In this document: positions 44,814-53,129 of the stretch, one piece after another
Layout of the letters: every line of letters begins with the position of its first letter
How positions within the stretch are numbered: position 1 is the first letter of the stretch
Assembly: GCA_001828855.1 (NCBI GenBank)
Contig: MHZT01000048.1
Span: 1-64,000 of the forward strand
Direction: 5' to 3'
DNA: 64,000 nt
DNA from: Rhodobacterales bacterium RIFCSPHIGHO2_02_FULL_62_130
GTDB lineage: Bacteria; Pseudomonadota; Alphaproteobacteria; Rhodobacterales; Rhodobacteraceae
The notes under the pieces: generated by a model
What the model saw: only the letters and a program-made list of their open reading frames with translations
What the model was told of the DNA's origin: nothing
Databases searched by the model: none
Translations under genes and position numbers: made by a program

Positions 44814-44852
44814 ATCCCCGCCCGGCGCTCCCCCGGGCGGGGATTCTTTTTT
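44814..44852 (+). terminator. Terminator-like hairpin after the binding-protein gene
   Basis: ATCCCCGCCCGG and CCGGGCGGGGAT form a perfect 12-bp stem around a 7-nt loop, then TCTTTTTT. Readthrough would still feed the permease genes, giving an excess of binding protein. Confidence 0.85.
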
Positions 44853-44867
44853 GACGGAATCCCCCGC

Positions 44868-45740
44868 ATGTCCCAATCCTTGCCACCTCGGCGCAGCCTG
44901 CCCTTGGCCACATGGGCGGGGGTGGTGCCGTTCTTTGCCTTTGCCCTGCTGTTTCTGATCCTGCCCACCGGATATATCGTGCTGGGCGCATTTCGGGACT
45001 GGACGGGCGGCTTTACGCTGTCGAACATCGCGGGGCTGTGGCAGGGGCCGATCCTGAAGGCGCTGTCGCTTTCCTTGCAGCTTAGTCTGCTGACAGCGGT
45101 TCTGGGCTGTGCTGCGGGTCTTGGCATTGCCGCTGCCGTTACAAAAGGTGGTCTGCCCGCTCCGCTGCGGGCAATCACGATGACCTTTTCGGGTGTCGCG
45201 TCGAACTTTGCCGGTGTGCCTCTGGCCTTTGCCTTTATCGCCACGCTTGGGCGGCTGGGTCTTGTCACGGTGCTGCTGCGCGATCTGTTCGGCATCAACC
45301 TGATGGCAAGCGGTTTCAATCTGATCAGCTTTACCGGCCTGACGCTGGCCTATCTTTATTTCCAGATTCCGCTGATGGTGCTGATCATCACGCCTGCGCT
45401 GGACGGGTTGCGCCGCGACTGGCGCGAGGCTGCCGAAAGCCTTGGTGCTACGGGTGGGCAATATTGGCGGCTGGTGGCGCTGCCGGTGCTGTGGCCTGCG
45501 ATCCTTGGCACCTTTGCGCTGCTGTTTGCCAATGCCTTTGGCGCGGTGGCCACGGCGATGGCGCTGACGGGATCGTCCCTGTCACTGCTGCCGATCATCC
45601 TGTTCGCGCAGATCCGCGGCGATGTGCTGCAAGACCCGCATCTGGGCTATGCCGTGGCCTTTGGCATGATTGTGATCACGGGGCTTTCGAACCTTGCCTA
45701 TGTGTTGCTGCGCGCCCGCGCCGAAAGGGGGCAGAAATGA
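44868..45740 (+). CDS. ABC transporter permease 1
   Basis: 290 residues, about six membrane helices; the EAA-type coupling loop reads DWREAAESLGATGGQYWRLVALPVLWPAILGTF. It belongs to the spermidine/iron/phosphonate permease group. It overlaps the second permease by 4 bp and starts 16 nt after the terminator-like hairpin. Confidence 0.9.
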   Translation: MSQSLPPRRSLPLATWAGVVPFFAFALLFLILPTGYIVLGAFRDWTGGFTLSNIAGLWQGPILKALSLSLQLSLLTAVLGCAAGLGIAAAVTKGGLPAPLRAITMTFSGVASNFAGVPLAFAFIATLGRLGLVTVLLRDLFGINLMASGFNLISFTGLTLAYLYFQIPLMVLIITPALDGLRRDWREAAESLGATGGQYWRLVALPVLWPAILGTFALLFANAFGAVATAMALTGSSLSLLPIILFAQIRGDVLQDPHLGYAVAFGMIVITGLSNLAYVLLRARAERGQK

Positions 45741-46525
45741 AGCCTGCACGTTTGACCGCATGGATCGGCTTTGGTCTTGGCACCGCGTTCTTTCTGCTGC
45801 CGCTTATCGGCACGGTCGAGTTTTCGCTGCGCGCACGGCGCGGTGTCTATTCGCTGGACGCCTACCGCAACGTCATCACCGACCCGCAATTCCATCAGAC
45901 ACTGGGCTATTCCGCGATCCTGTCGGTGCTGACGGTGATTCTTGGCGCGCTGATCGTCGCCCCCACGGCGTTCTGGGTGCGGCTGAAGCTGCCGCGCCTG
46001 CGGCCGGTGGTCGAGTTTATCACCCTGCTACCCTTGGTGATCCCGCCCATTGTGATCGTGTTCGGTTATATCCGCATGTATAACACCTCATCCCTGCTGC
46101 CTCTGACCGGCACCTCGCTTGGCACCGATCTGCTGCTGACCTGCGGTTATGCCACGCTGTCGCTGCCCTATATGTACCGCGCCATCGACACCGGCCTGCG
46201 AACGCTGGACATCCGCGCGCTGACCGAGGCCGCGCAATCGCTGGGCGCGGGCTGGGGTATCATTCTGGTGCGGGTGATTCTACCCAATCTGACGGTGGCC
46301 ATCCTGTCGGGAGCCTTCCTGACCTTTGCCATTGTGATCGGCGAATATGTGCTGGCGGCCCTGCTGAACCGTCCTGCCTTCGGACCGTGGATGGTCTGGA
46401 TGGGCGGCAACCGCGCCTATGAACCTGCCGCCCTTGCCGTCATGGCCTTTGCCCTGACTTGGGGCGCGATGGGGCTGATCCAACTTTTGTCCCGCTTTTC
46501 CCCTTCCAGACAGGCTGCGCGCTGA
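45737..46525 (+). CDS. ABC transporter permease 2
   Basis: 262 residues with six helices and the coupling loop ALTEAAQSLGAGWGIILVRVILPNLTVAILSGAFLTF. The ATG at 45737 overlaps the stop of permease 1 (ATGA). It ends in a 1-base overlap with the ATPase gene (TGATG), so the three are translated as a unit. Confidence 0.9.
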   Translation: MKPARLTAWIGFGLGTAFFLLPLIGTVEFSLRARRGVYSLDAYRNVITDPQFHQTLGYSAILSVLTVILGALIVAPTAFWVRLKLPRLRPVVEFITLLPLVIPPIVIVFGYIRMYNTSSLLPLTGTSLGTDLLLTCGYATLSLPYMYRAIDTGLRTLDIRALTEAAQSLGAGWGIILVRVILPNLTVAILSGAFLTFAIVIGEYVLAALLNRPAFGPWMVWMGGNRAYEPAALAVMAFALTWGAMGLIQLLSRFSPSRQAAR

Positions 46526-47595
46526 TGCCCTTTATCACCTTGACCGACCTTCAGAAATCTTTCGCCAATACCCGTGTGGTGAAGGATTTTTCCCTGACCT
46601 TGGAGAAGGGCGAGTTTGTGTCGCTGCTTGGCCCTTCGGGCTGCGGCAAAACCACTGTGCTGCGGATGGTTGCGGGTTTCGAAACCGAAGATCGCGGCGA
46701 GATCCGCATTGACGGGCAGTCAATGGCGGGCCTTGGACCGCGACAGCGCAAGATCGGCATGGTGTTCCAAAGCTATGCGCTGTTTCCCAACCTTACCGTT
46801 GCCGAAAACGTAGCTTTCGGGCTGCGGGTGGCCGGTGTGGCGCGCGATGAAACCAGCCGCCGCGTTGATGAAATGCTTGAGATGGTGGGGCTGTCCGGCT
46901 TTGCGGCGCGCTATCCGTGGCAACTGTCGGGCGGCCAGCAACAACGGGTTGCCTTGGCCCGCGCCATCGCCCCGCGCCCGCGCGTGCTGCTGCTGGACGA
47001 GCCGCTGTCGGCCCTGGACGCCAAGATCCGTGTGGCACTGCGGTCCGAGATTCGCGCCATCCAGCGTGCCTTGGGCATCACGACGCTGTTCGTGACGCAT
47101 GATCAGGAAGAGGCGCTGGGCATGTCGGACCGTGTGGTCGTGATGCATGATGGCCGGGCCGAGCAGATTGGCACCCCTGCCGCAGTTTATGACACCCCCG
47201 CCACCCGCTTTGTCGCGGGCTTTATCGGCACGCTTAATCTGGTCGAGGCACAGGTGGCCGATGCCAGCACGGGGCGGCTGACCTCTTCGCTTGGGCCTGT
47301 CAGCCTTGATCGCGTGATTCCCGCAAGAGACGGCCAAAGTGTCACCCTTGCGATCCGTCCGCAGGCAATGGACCTGCATGCCACTGGCGCGGCTTTGCCA
47401 TCTGGCCATATCGCCCTGCCAGCCATACTTCAGAACGTGGAATTTCTTGGCTCGATCCTGCGGATACAGGCCCAGATCGGGCCGCAGACTCTGCTTGTTG
47501 ACCGTTTCAACCGCGACACAACCAACCTTCCCGCTTTGGGGCAGATGTTGAACCTGTCGGTTGCGGCAAAGGATGTCGTCCTGCTGAACGCGTGA
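46525..47595 (+). CDS. ABC transporter ATP-binding protein
   Basis: 356 residues: Walker A GPSGCGKTT near 37-45, Q-loop VFQSYALFPNLTV, signature [15 protein letters not shown], Walker B VLLLDEPLSALD, H-loop VTHDQEEALGMSD, and a C-terminal TOBE region from about 260 (SVTLAIRPQAMDL). This is the PotA/FbpC/PhnT type. A weak 6-bp hairpin (AAGCGG/CCGCTT, 47596-47613) follows the stop and may also end the convergent tRNA transcript. Confidence 0.93.
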   Translation: MPFITLTDLQKSFANTRVVKDFSLTLEKGEFVSLLGPSGCGKTTVLRMVAGFETEDRGEIRIDGQSMAGLGPRQRKIGMVFQSYALFPNLTVAENVAFGLRVAGVARDETSRRVDEMLEMVGLSGFAARYPWQLSGGQQQRVALARAIAPRPRVLLLDEPLSALDAKIRVALRSEIRAIQRALGITTLFVTHDQEEALGMSDRVVVMHDGRAEQIGTPAAVYDTPATRFVAGFIGTLNLVEAQVADASTGRLTSSLGPVSLDRVIPARDGQSVTLAIRPQAMDLHATGAALPSGHIALPAILQNVEFLGSILRIQAQIGPQTLLVDRFNRDTTNLPALGQMLNLSVAAKDVVLLNA

Positions 47596-47613
47596 AAGCG
47601 GTAAAGGCCGCTT
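47596..47613 (-). terminator. Weak hairpin between the ABC operon and tRNA-Arg
   Basis: AAGCGG and CCGCTT with a 6-nt loop. It sits downstream of both convergent units; only a short T-run follows on the - strand. Confidence 0.4.
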
Positions 47614-47643
47614 ATCGTTCGCATTTTCCTGCAAGGGAGAAGA

Positions 47644-47720
47644 TGGTGGACCCAGAGCGATTCGAACGCCCGACCCTCAGATTCGTAGTCTGATGCTCTA
47701 TCCAGCTGAGCTATGGATCC
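47644..47720 (-). tRNA. tRNA-Arg (anticodon ACG)
   Basis: A 77-nt cloverleaf: acceptor GGATCCA with TGGGTCC (one G-U pair), D-arm AGCTCAGCTGGATAGAGC, anticodon arm TCAGA-CTACGAA-TCTGA with ACG, T-arm GGGCG-TTCGAAT-CGCTC, and an encoded CCA end. ACG (probably edited to ICG) reads CGU, CGC and CGA. It has its own predicted promoter. Confidence 0.96.
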
Positions 47721-47732
47721 ATCTTGCGGCGG

Positions 47733-47761
47733 GGTTTAGCCCCCCACGCGCGGCAATGCAA
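47733..47761 (-). promoter_or_regulatory. Predicted promoter of tRNA-Arg
   Basis: On the - strand TTGCAT and TAAACC spaced 17 bp, with the RNA start expected about 6 nt before the mature tRNA end. It begins 17 nt after the end of the histidine kinase gene. Confidence 0.6.
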
Positions 47762-47777
47762 GGGCGAAAAAACACGA

Positions 47778-49205
47778 TTATGCAGGTTCTGCCGGACCTT
47801 GAGCTTTTGGCAGGCGGAGCAGGAATTCCGTGCCTTCGCTGTCAGAGCGTGCAAGCTCCAGAATGCCGCCATGTCCGCGCACCAGTTCGGCGGCGATGGC
47901 AAGCCCAAGTCCGGTGCCGCCCTTGCGTGCGCCGCCCTGAAACGCCTCGAACAGATGCTCGCGCGCCTTTTCCGGCAGACCGGGGCCAGTGTCGCCAATG
48001 CGAATCCACCATTCGACGGGGTTTTCCCCGGCGCTGATTTCAATCGTGCCGCCTGTGCCGGTTGCTTCGATTGCCTGCCGCGCGTTGCGGATCAGGTTGG
48101 ACAGGACGCGGAACAACTGTTCGCCATCCGCGCGCAGAACCATGCCTTGCGGCACTTCGATCAGGCAGGTCACATCGCCGTCGCCTGCCAATCCCTCCGC
48201 CTCGGCCACATCGTCAACCAACGCCGAAAGATCGACGGGGCGCAGGGTGGGGGGCGGCTCTTCTGCCTTCCCGAAGGTCAGCGTTGATTCGCACAAGGAC
48301 ACCGCGCGCGAGATCGAGGCGACCAGCTTGGGCGCTGCCCGTGCCACGACGGGATCGGCGCTGCTTTCGATGCGGTCGGCAAAAAGCTGGGCGGTGGACA
48401 GGATATTCCGCAGATCATGACTGATCTTGGCCACAGCACCGCCAAGCTGGGCCAGCCGTTCCTTTTGCTTCAGCGAGCCGGTCAGCTGCTGCTGCATGCT
48501 TTGCATCGCCTCTTCTGCGGCACGCAGCTCCATCACCTTGGCCGTTGGGGCGATCACGCGGCGGGCGTCCTCGGGGGCCTCGGCATAGGCCTTCATGTGC
48601 AGCACCACGCGGCGGATCGGCAGAACGATCAGGCGCTGCACGGCCAGAAATAGGAAGAAAGCCGTCACAACCGAGATCAGCGCCGACAAAAACAGGATTC
48701 GCACACCGTAATCCAGCATGGCATGACGCAGCGGGGTGGCCTCCATGGTGATTTCGATCAGCAGGCCTGCCTGCTGCACCGGAGAGCCGATCACGCGGAT
48801 AATCTGCTCGCCGGGATCGGCAAGACAAATGAAGGCATCACGGATCAATTCCCACGGACCAGCCTCGCGCAGATCGAAAGTGTCCGAAATCGGATGGGGA
48901 ATTTCCGAAGATAGCACCAATTGCCGCACCTCGTCGCGGCGCAGCACGACGTTGTACACCTCGGCATTGGCAAGCAGTTCCTTTTCCAGCGCCGGAGTCA
49001 CCATATCTTCGGCTGCAAGCTGGGCCAAAGCTGCAATCTGGGCCTTTTCCAGCCGCATCGTCAGGAAATCGGCACGGAATCGGGCAATCGAGGGAACAAA
49101 GATCAGCACCTCGGTCAGCATGACAAAACCGATTGTCAGCATCAGGAACCGCCCCGACAGGGTGTTCAGAAATCCGCCCCGCCTGACTGCCACGCCTTTT
49201 GTCAT
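47778..49205 (-). CDS. Sensor histidine kinase (orphan)
   Basis: 475 residues: membrane helices at about 18-40 and 168-190 flank a 125-residue periplasmic sensor; a short HAMP-like stretch follows, then the H-box KISHDLRNILS with phosphoacceptor His263, N-box NLIRNARQAI (Asn374), DTGPGLP and GGTGLGLAIA. No response regulator gene is adjacent. It may sense envelope conditions; the signal is unknown. Confidence 0.9.
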   Translation of the reverse strand: MTKGVAVRRGGFLNTLSGRFLMLTIGFVMLTEVLIFVPSIARFRADFLTMRLEKAQIAALAQLAAEDMVTPALEKELLANAEVYNVVLRRDEVRQLVLSSEIPHPISDTFDLREAGPWELIRDAFICLADPGEQIIRVIGSPVQQAGLLIEITMEATPLRHAMLDYGVRILFLSALISVVTAFFLFLAVQRLIVLPIRRVVLHMKAYAEAPEDARRVIAPTAKVMELRAAEEAMQSMQQQLTGSLKQKERLAQLGGAVAKISHDLRNILSTAQLFADRIESSADPVVARAAPKLVASISRAVSLCESTLTFGKAEEPPPTLRPVDLSALVDDVAEAEGLAGDGDVTCLIEVPQGMVLRADGEQLFRVLSNLIRNARQAIEATGTGGTIEISAGENPVEWWIRIGDTGPGLPEKAREHLFEAFQGGARKGGTGLGLAIAAELVRGHGGILELARSDSEGTEFLLRLPKAQGPAEPA

Positions 49206-49382
49206 CCCTGTTGCACTGCTATTCCGCCACGGTGCCGCCTTGAGGCTGGAATATCAAAGAGTTTCGCGCATAAATAGACCCCGCCTGTGATCCGCGCGTG
49301 TCGCCGCCCAAGCGGTGACGTGGTTTCGGGGTGCATGCCTGTGCGGATCGGGAATTGTTGCAGAATTCTCGCATCGGTTCCG

Positions 49383-49411
49383 TTGACTTGTCGCAATTCC
49401 CCCCCTAAAGG
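49383..49411 (+). promoter_or_regulatory. Predicted sigma-70 promoter of rpmH
   Basis: TTGACT at 49383-49388 and TAAAGG at 49406-49411, 17 bp apart, with a leader of about 58 nt to rpmH. It probably drives rpmH-rnpA-yidD. The rest of the gap back to 49206 shows nothing clear. Confidence 0.65.
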
Positions 49412-49475
49412 ACGGGCTTCAAGTTTACGTCTTCGAATCCTGTGGGTTCGATGCACCCGTCTGATGGAGACCGCG

Positions 49476-49610
49476 ATGAAGCGCACTTTTCAACCGTCGA
49501 ACCTGGTTCGCGCCCGCCGCCACGGCTTCCGCGCCCGTATGGCAACCAAAGGCGGCCGTCTTGTGCTGGCAGCCCGCCGCGCCAAGGGCCGCAAAAAGCT
49601 GTCGGCCTGA
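49476..49610 (+). CDS. rpmH: 50S ribosomal protein L34
   Basis: 44 residues, [22 protein letters not shown] then [22 protein letters not shown]: a complete L34. It heads the conserved rpmH-rnpA-yidD-yidC order. Confidence 0.97.
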   Translation: MKRTFQPSNLVRARRHGFRARMATKGGRLVLAARRAKGRKKLSA

Positions 49611-49651
49611 TCTCTGACTGATCCTTCGGGATCAGACGCAGGAGTGATGAA

Positions 49652-50068
49652 ATGACACCGCCGAAGGGTTCGGACATTGGCATGATCGCCGAAGCGTCCG
49701 ATGCGCCCTCGGCGGTTTCTTCTTGCGTTGTCGAAACGATGCAGCACCGCCCCGATTTTCTGCGAACCGCGCAGGGGCGCAGGCAAGGCACGGGCAGTTT
49801 TCTGCTGCAAGGGCGCCCGCGCAATGATGACCGCAGCCTAGTGCGGATCGGGTTTACGGCATCCAAGAAGATCGGCAACGCTGTGGCACGGAATCGCGCC
49901 AAGCGGCGGATGCGTGCTTTGGCGCGCGCGCTTTTGCCAGAGTTGGCGCGTGCAGGCTGGGATTACGTTCTGGTCGCCAAGCCTGATGCGACCGTATCAC
50001 GCGATTTCAAGGAAATGCTGGCCGATCTGGCCACCGCCCTGCGCTCTGTCCACAAGGATCGCGCATGA
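49652..50068 (+). CDS. rnpA: Ribonuclease P protein component
   Basis: Protein cofactor of RNase P in tRNA 5' maturation. The 138-residue product has a 30-residue low-complexity N-terminus and then RPDFLRTAQGRRQGTGSFLLQ, RIGFTASKKIGNAVARNRAKRRMRAL with the RNR motif. AGGAG lies 10 nt before ATG 49652. The end overlaps yidD by 4 bp. Confidence 0.93.
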   Translation: MTPPKGSDIGMIAEASDAPSAVSSCVVETMQHRPDFLRTAQGRRQGTGSFLLQGRPRNDDRSLVRIGFTASKKIGNAVARNRAKRRMRALARALLPELARAGWDYVLVAKPDATVSRDFKEMLADLATALRSVHKDRA

Positions 50069-50316
50069 CCCCGCTGGCGCAGCTTGTGGCGCTTCCCGTG
50101 CGCGCCTACCGTTTGGTGCTGTCGCCATGGGTCGGAAATGGCTGCCGATTTCAGCCCACCTGCTCGGCCTATGCGATGGAAGCGTTAGAGCGGCACGGTG
50201 CGGTCAAGGGCAGCGCCCTGATGGTGCATCGTATCTGCCGCTGTCACCCGTGGGGCGGGGCGGGTTACGATCCGGTGCCGGGTGCCGATGCCGAATTCGA
50301 CAAGAACCGGCCCTAA
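50065..50316 (+). CDS. yidD: Membrane protein insertion efficiency factor YidD
   Basis: 83 residues with the family core AYRLVLSPWVGNGCRFQPTCSAYAMEALERHGAVKG and CRCHPWGGAGYDPVP. It assists YidC in membrane insertion. ATGA overlap with rnpA. It is followed by a family-3 repeat acting as a possible terminator. Confidence 0.95.
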   Translation: MTPLAQLVALPVRAYRLVLSPWVGNGCRFQPTCSAYAMEALERHGAVKGSALMVHRICRCHPWGGAGYDPVPGADAEFDKNRP

Positions 50317-50333
50317 GCGTTTCACCTTGGCTT

Positions 50334-50391
50334 AAATACTCCCGCCAGAGGCACCTTGCCTATGGGGCGAAGCCTCCGGCGGGAGTATTTT
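50334..50391 (+). repeat. Family-3 palindromic repeat
   Basis: AAATACTCCCGCC (50334-50346) and GGCGGGAGTATTT (50378-50390) are perfect 13-bp arms, with GAGGC/GCCTC inner pairing and a loop of about 20 nt. The right arm ends in TATTTT, so it may also terminate the rpmH-rnpA-yidD transcript. A second example is at 63856-63930. Confidence 0.8.
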
Positions 50392-50485
50392 GACCACGAT
50401 GAAAGCCTGCCCCGCCCACATCCCAGCGAGGTTTTGCAATCTGGCACCCGCTCTGGCATATCCACGTGCAACGAAGGGGGTTCCC

Positions 50486-51361
50486 ATGCTGGACGACGAT
50501 ATCGGCGACGACATTCATCCGCTGTTTCACGGCGCACCCGCGACCCCCGAGTTCAGGAAGCTGCGGAAGCGGATCTTGCGTGAAGTGCGCGATGCCATCG
50601 AAACCTATGGCATGATCGAGCGCGGGTCGCGGTGGCTGGTTTGCCTGTCAGGGGGTAAGGACAGCTATACCCTGCTGGCGATTCTGCATGAATTGCAGTG
50701 GCGCGGTTTGCTGCCTATCGATCTTTTGGCCTGCAATCTGGATCAGGGGCAGCCGAATTTTCCGGCCACTGTCCTGCCTGCCTTTCTGGAAAAGATGGGG
50801 GTGCCGCACCGGATCGAATATCAGGACACCTATTCGATCGTGACCTCAAAGATTGCGCCCGGCGGAACGATGTGCAGCCTGTGTTCGCGCTTGCGGCGCG
50901 GCAACCTTTATCGGATTGCCCGTGAGGAAGGCTGCTCGGCGGTCGTGCTGGGGCATCATCGGGACGACATACTCGAGACGTTTTTCATGAACCTGTTCCA
51001 TGGCGGGCGGCTGGCAACGATGCCGCCCAAACTGGTGAACGAGGAGGGCGATCTGTTCTTGTATCGCCCCTTGGCCTTTGTTGCCGAGGCGGATTGCGAT
51101 GCCTTTGCCAAGGCCATGAATTACCCCATTATTCCCTGTGATCTTTGTGGCAGCCAAGAAGGGCTGCAGCGGGTTCAGGTCAAAAAGATGCTGGATGAAT
51201 GGGAAGCGCGTACCCCCGGTCGCCGACAGGTGATGTTCCGGTCTTTGATGAATGTGCGGCCGTCGCATCTTGCTGATCCGGGGATTTTTGACTTTGCCGG
51301 TTTGATGCGCGGATCGTTCGAGTTTTCGACAAATCCTCCGCAACTTAAGGATGTGGATTAA
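50486..51361 (+). CDS. ttcA: tRNA 2-thiocytidine(32) synthetase TtcA
   Basis: Thiolates C32 of some tRNAs using ATP and an Fe-S cluster. The 291-residue protein has the PP-loop SGGKDS at 55-60, CSLC (Cys130, Cys133) and CDLC (Cys218, Cys221), and the TtcA-specific [22 protein letters not shown] 50486 gives family length; an earlier in-frame ATG at 50390 lies inside the repeat. Confidence 0.94.
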   Translation: MLDDDIGDDIHPLFHGAPATPEFRKLRKRILREVRDAIETYGMIERGSRWLVCLSGGKDSYTLLAILHELQWRGLLPIDLLACNLDQGQPNFPATVLPAFLEKMGVPHRIEYQDTYSIVTSKIAPGGTMCSLCSRLRRGNLYRIAREEGCSAVVLGHHRDDILETFFMNLFHGGRLATMPPKLVNEEGDLFLYRPLAFVAEADCDAFAKAMNYPIIPCDLCGSQEGLQRVQVKKMLDEWEARTPGRRQVMFRSLMNVRPSHLADPGIFDFAGLMRGSFEFSTNPPQLKDVD

Positions 51362-51417
51362 CACTCCCCTCAGGCGTTTTACCTAGTCTGGATAGGACGG
51401 GGCTTGGTTCCCGGACT

Positions 51418-52983
51418 TTGGCGGGGCTATGTCTGATGCGGATCAACTCTTTGTCCGATGCGGTCTTGGCGGCGCGGTGGTGTGCGGCGCAACTGCGACG
51501 GCCGGAACTGATGGTGTTTCTTCCTGCGGCCACCTTGGCTGCGTTCTGGCTTGGCGGGGAAGAGGTGCTGATTCTGACCGCGCTTGGGGCACCGCTGATC
51601 TTTGCCATCGCGGGGGCTTTCCGCTTTGGTGACTTGGCTGTTGCGGCTTTAGCGGATGCATCCGCTGCGCCATCGCTGCGAAGTCATATTGTTACGATAC
51701 TCGATCAAGTGTTCCGCGATGCGCCGGTCAGTGGACGCACAACCGCTTGTCTTGTTGTGCAGTTCGACGAGGCGGATGTTCTTCTTGATCGCCACGGACG
51801 CGCCGCCCAGACCGAAGTTTTGGCGCGCTCGGCCGAACGGTTATGCGCGGCGCTGCGGGACGGTGACACTGTGGCCCGCCTGGAAGGGGGGGGCTTTGCC
51901 GTGGCCTTGGCCGCAGTGCGCCGCCTTGATCTGGAAACCGTGGTGCAATTGGCCGCGCGGTTGCAGGCCGCGGTGGCTGTGCCGACCAGTGTGAACGCGA
52001 CACGGCTTTATACAAGCTGCTCGATTGGCTTCTGTCTGGCGTCCCGCGCGCCCGAGGCGCAGGGCAGCGCGCTGCTGGACGCAGCACAGATTGCTGCGGA
52101 TGAGGCGCTTCGCAACGGTCCGGGGGCGATTCGTGCCTTTGCCCCCGACATGGCCCGCCGGTCTGCTGATCGGGATGCGCTGCGCGAAGACCTGGAGCAG
52201 GCATTGGACAAGGGCCAGATTCGCGCACATTTTCAGCCACAGGTTTCAACGGTTACAGGTGCCATCACCGGCTTTGAGGCGTTGGCGCGATGGCATCATC
52301 CTGACCGGGGGCTGATCGCTCCGGTTGAATTTCTGCCGGTGCTGGAAGACGCCGGTCTGTCTGAGCGTTTGGGCGAAGTGATGCTCTATAACGCGCTGGC
52401 CGCCTTGTCGCAGTGGGACAAGGCTGGCATGGCTGTTCCGATGGTGTCGGTGAACTTCTCGGCTTGCGAGTTGCGAAATCCGCGGCTTGCGGGGAAATTG
52501 AAATGGGAGTTGGACCGCTTCAATCTTGAGCCGCAGCGACTGTGCATAGAAGTGCTGGAAAATGTGGTGGCCGAAACCGAGAATGACGTCATCGTTTCGA
52601 ACATCGCAGCGCTGGCCCGCTTGGGATGTGGGATTGATCTGGATGATTTCGGGACAGGCCATGCGTCCATCACGTCAATACGCCGCTTTGCCGTGGGCCG
52701 CATCAAGATTGACCGCAGTTTTGTGACCCATGTGGATGAAGACCGCGAGCAGCAGAAGATGCTCGGGGCGATTTTGTCGATGGCAGAACAGTTGGGGCTG
52801 GGAACTCTTGCCGAAGGGGTCGAGACAGCGGGCGAACATGCGATGCTGGCGCAATTGGGCTGCGGTGACGTGCAGGGCTTCGGTATCGCGCATCCGATGC
52901 CTGTCGAGGAAACCGTGGATTGGATCATCAACCATCGCGCGCGGCAAAGTGTGGTTCCGCGTATCGGTCAAAGGGCAAGATAG
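51418..52983 (+). CDS. EAL-domain c-di-GMP phosphodiesterase with degenerate GGDEF
   Basis: 521 residues: two membrane helices (about 30-68), a GGDEF-like domain (about 85-245) whose motif is EGGGF at 156-160, so no cyclase activity is expected, and an EAL domain from about 255 with EAL at 287-289, SVNFS, IEVLEN, LDDFGTG, KIDRSF and LAEGVET. All metal and catalytic positions of an active phosphodiesterase look intact. Start may instead be ATG 51436. It sits between ttcA and yidC without a functional link that I can see. Confidence 0.88.
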   Translation: MAGLCLMRINSLSDAVLAARWCAAQLRRPELMVFLPAATLAAFWLGGEEVLILTALGAPLIFAIAGAFRFGDLAVAALADASAAPSLRSHIVTILDQVFRDAPVSGRTTACLVVQFDEADVLLDRHGRAAQTEVLARSAERLCAALRDGDTVARLEGGGFAVALAAVRRLDLETVVQLAARLQAAVAVPTSVNATRLYTSCSIGFCLASRAPEAQGSALLDAAQIAADEALRNGPGAIRAFAPDMARRSADRDALREDLEQALDKGQIRAHFQPQVSTVTGAITGFEALARWHHPDRGLIAPVEFLPVLEDAGLSERLGEVMLYNALAALSQWDKAGMAVPMVSVNFSACELRNPRLAGKLKWELDRFNLEPQRLCIEVLENVVAETENDVIVSNIAALARLGCGIDLDDFGTGHASITSIRRFAVGRIKIDRSFVTHVDEDREQQKMLGAILSMAEQLGLGTLAEGVETAGEHAMLAQLGCGDVQGFGIAHPMPVEETVDWIINHRARQSVVPRIGQRAR

Positions 52984-53064
52984 GAATTTGCGGCATGGTT
53001 GGGCCATTGGCGCGGAGTTTTGTGACAATAGCGGCAGGGAGGGCGGACAATCGGGGAAAACCGC

Positions 53065-53093
53065 TTGACCTTTCCGCCCCCCTTCTGTTGAAC
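53065..53093 (+). promoter_or_regulatory. Candidate promoter of yidC
   Basis: TTGACC at 53065-53070 and TTGAAC at 53088-53093, 17 bp apart; the -10 is weak. It lies 37 nt before the yidC start. Confidence 0.35.
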
Positions 53094-53129
53094 CACCGCT
53101 GACCCTGAACAGGAATGGTGGTGGTCCCT

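Noticed and set aside
49424-49452. tRNA-like stretch with GGGTTCGATGCACCC before rpmH
   Set aside because: Only a T-arm-like piece is present; no acceptor or anticodon arms can be built.
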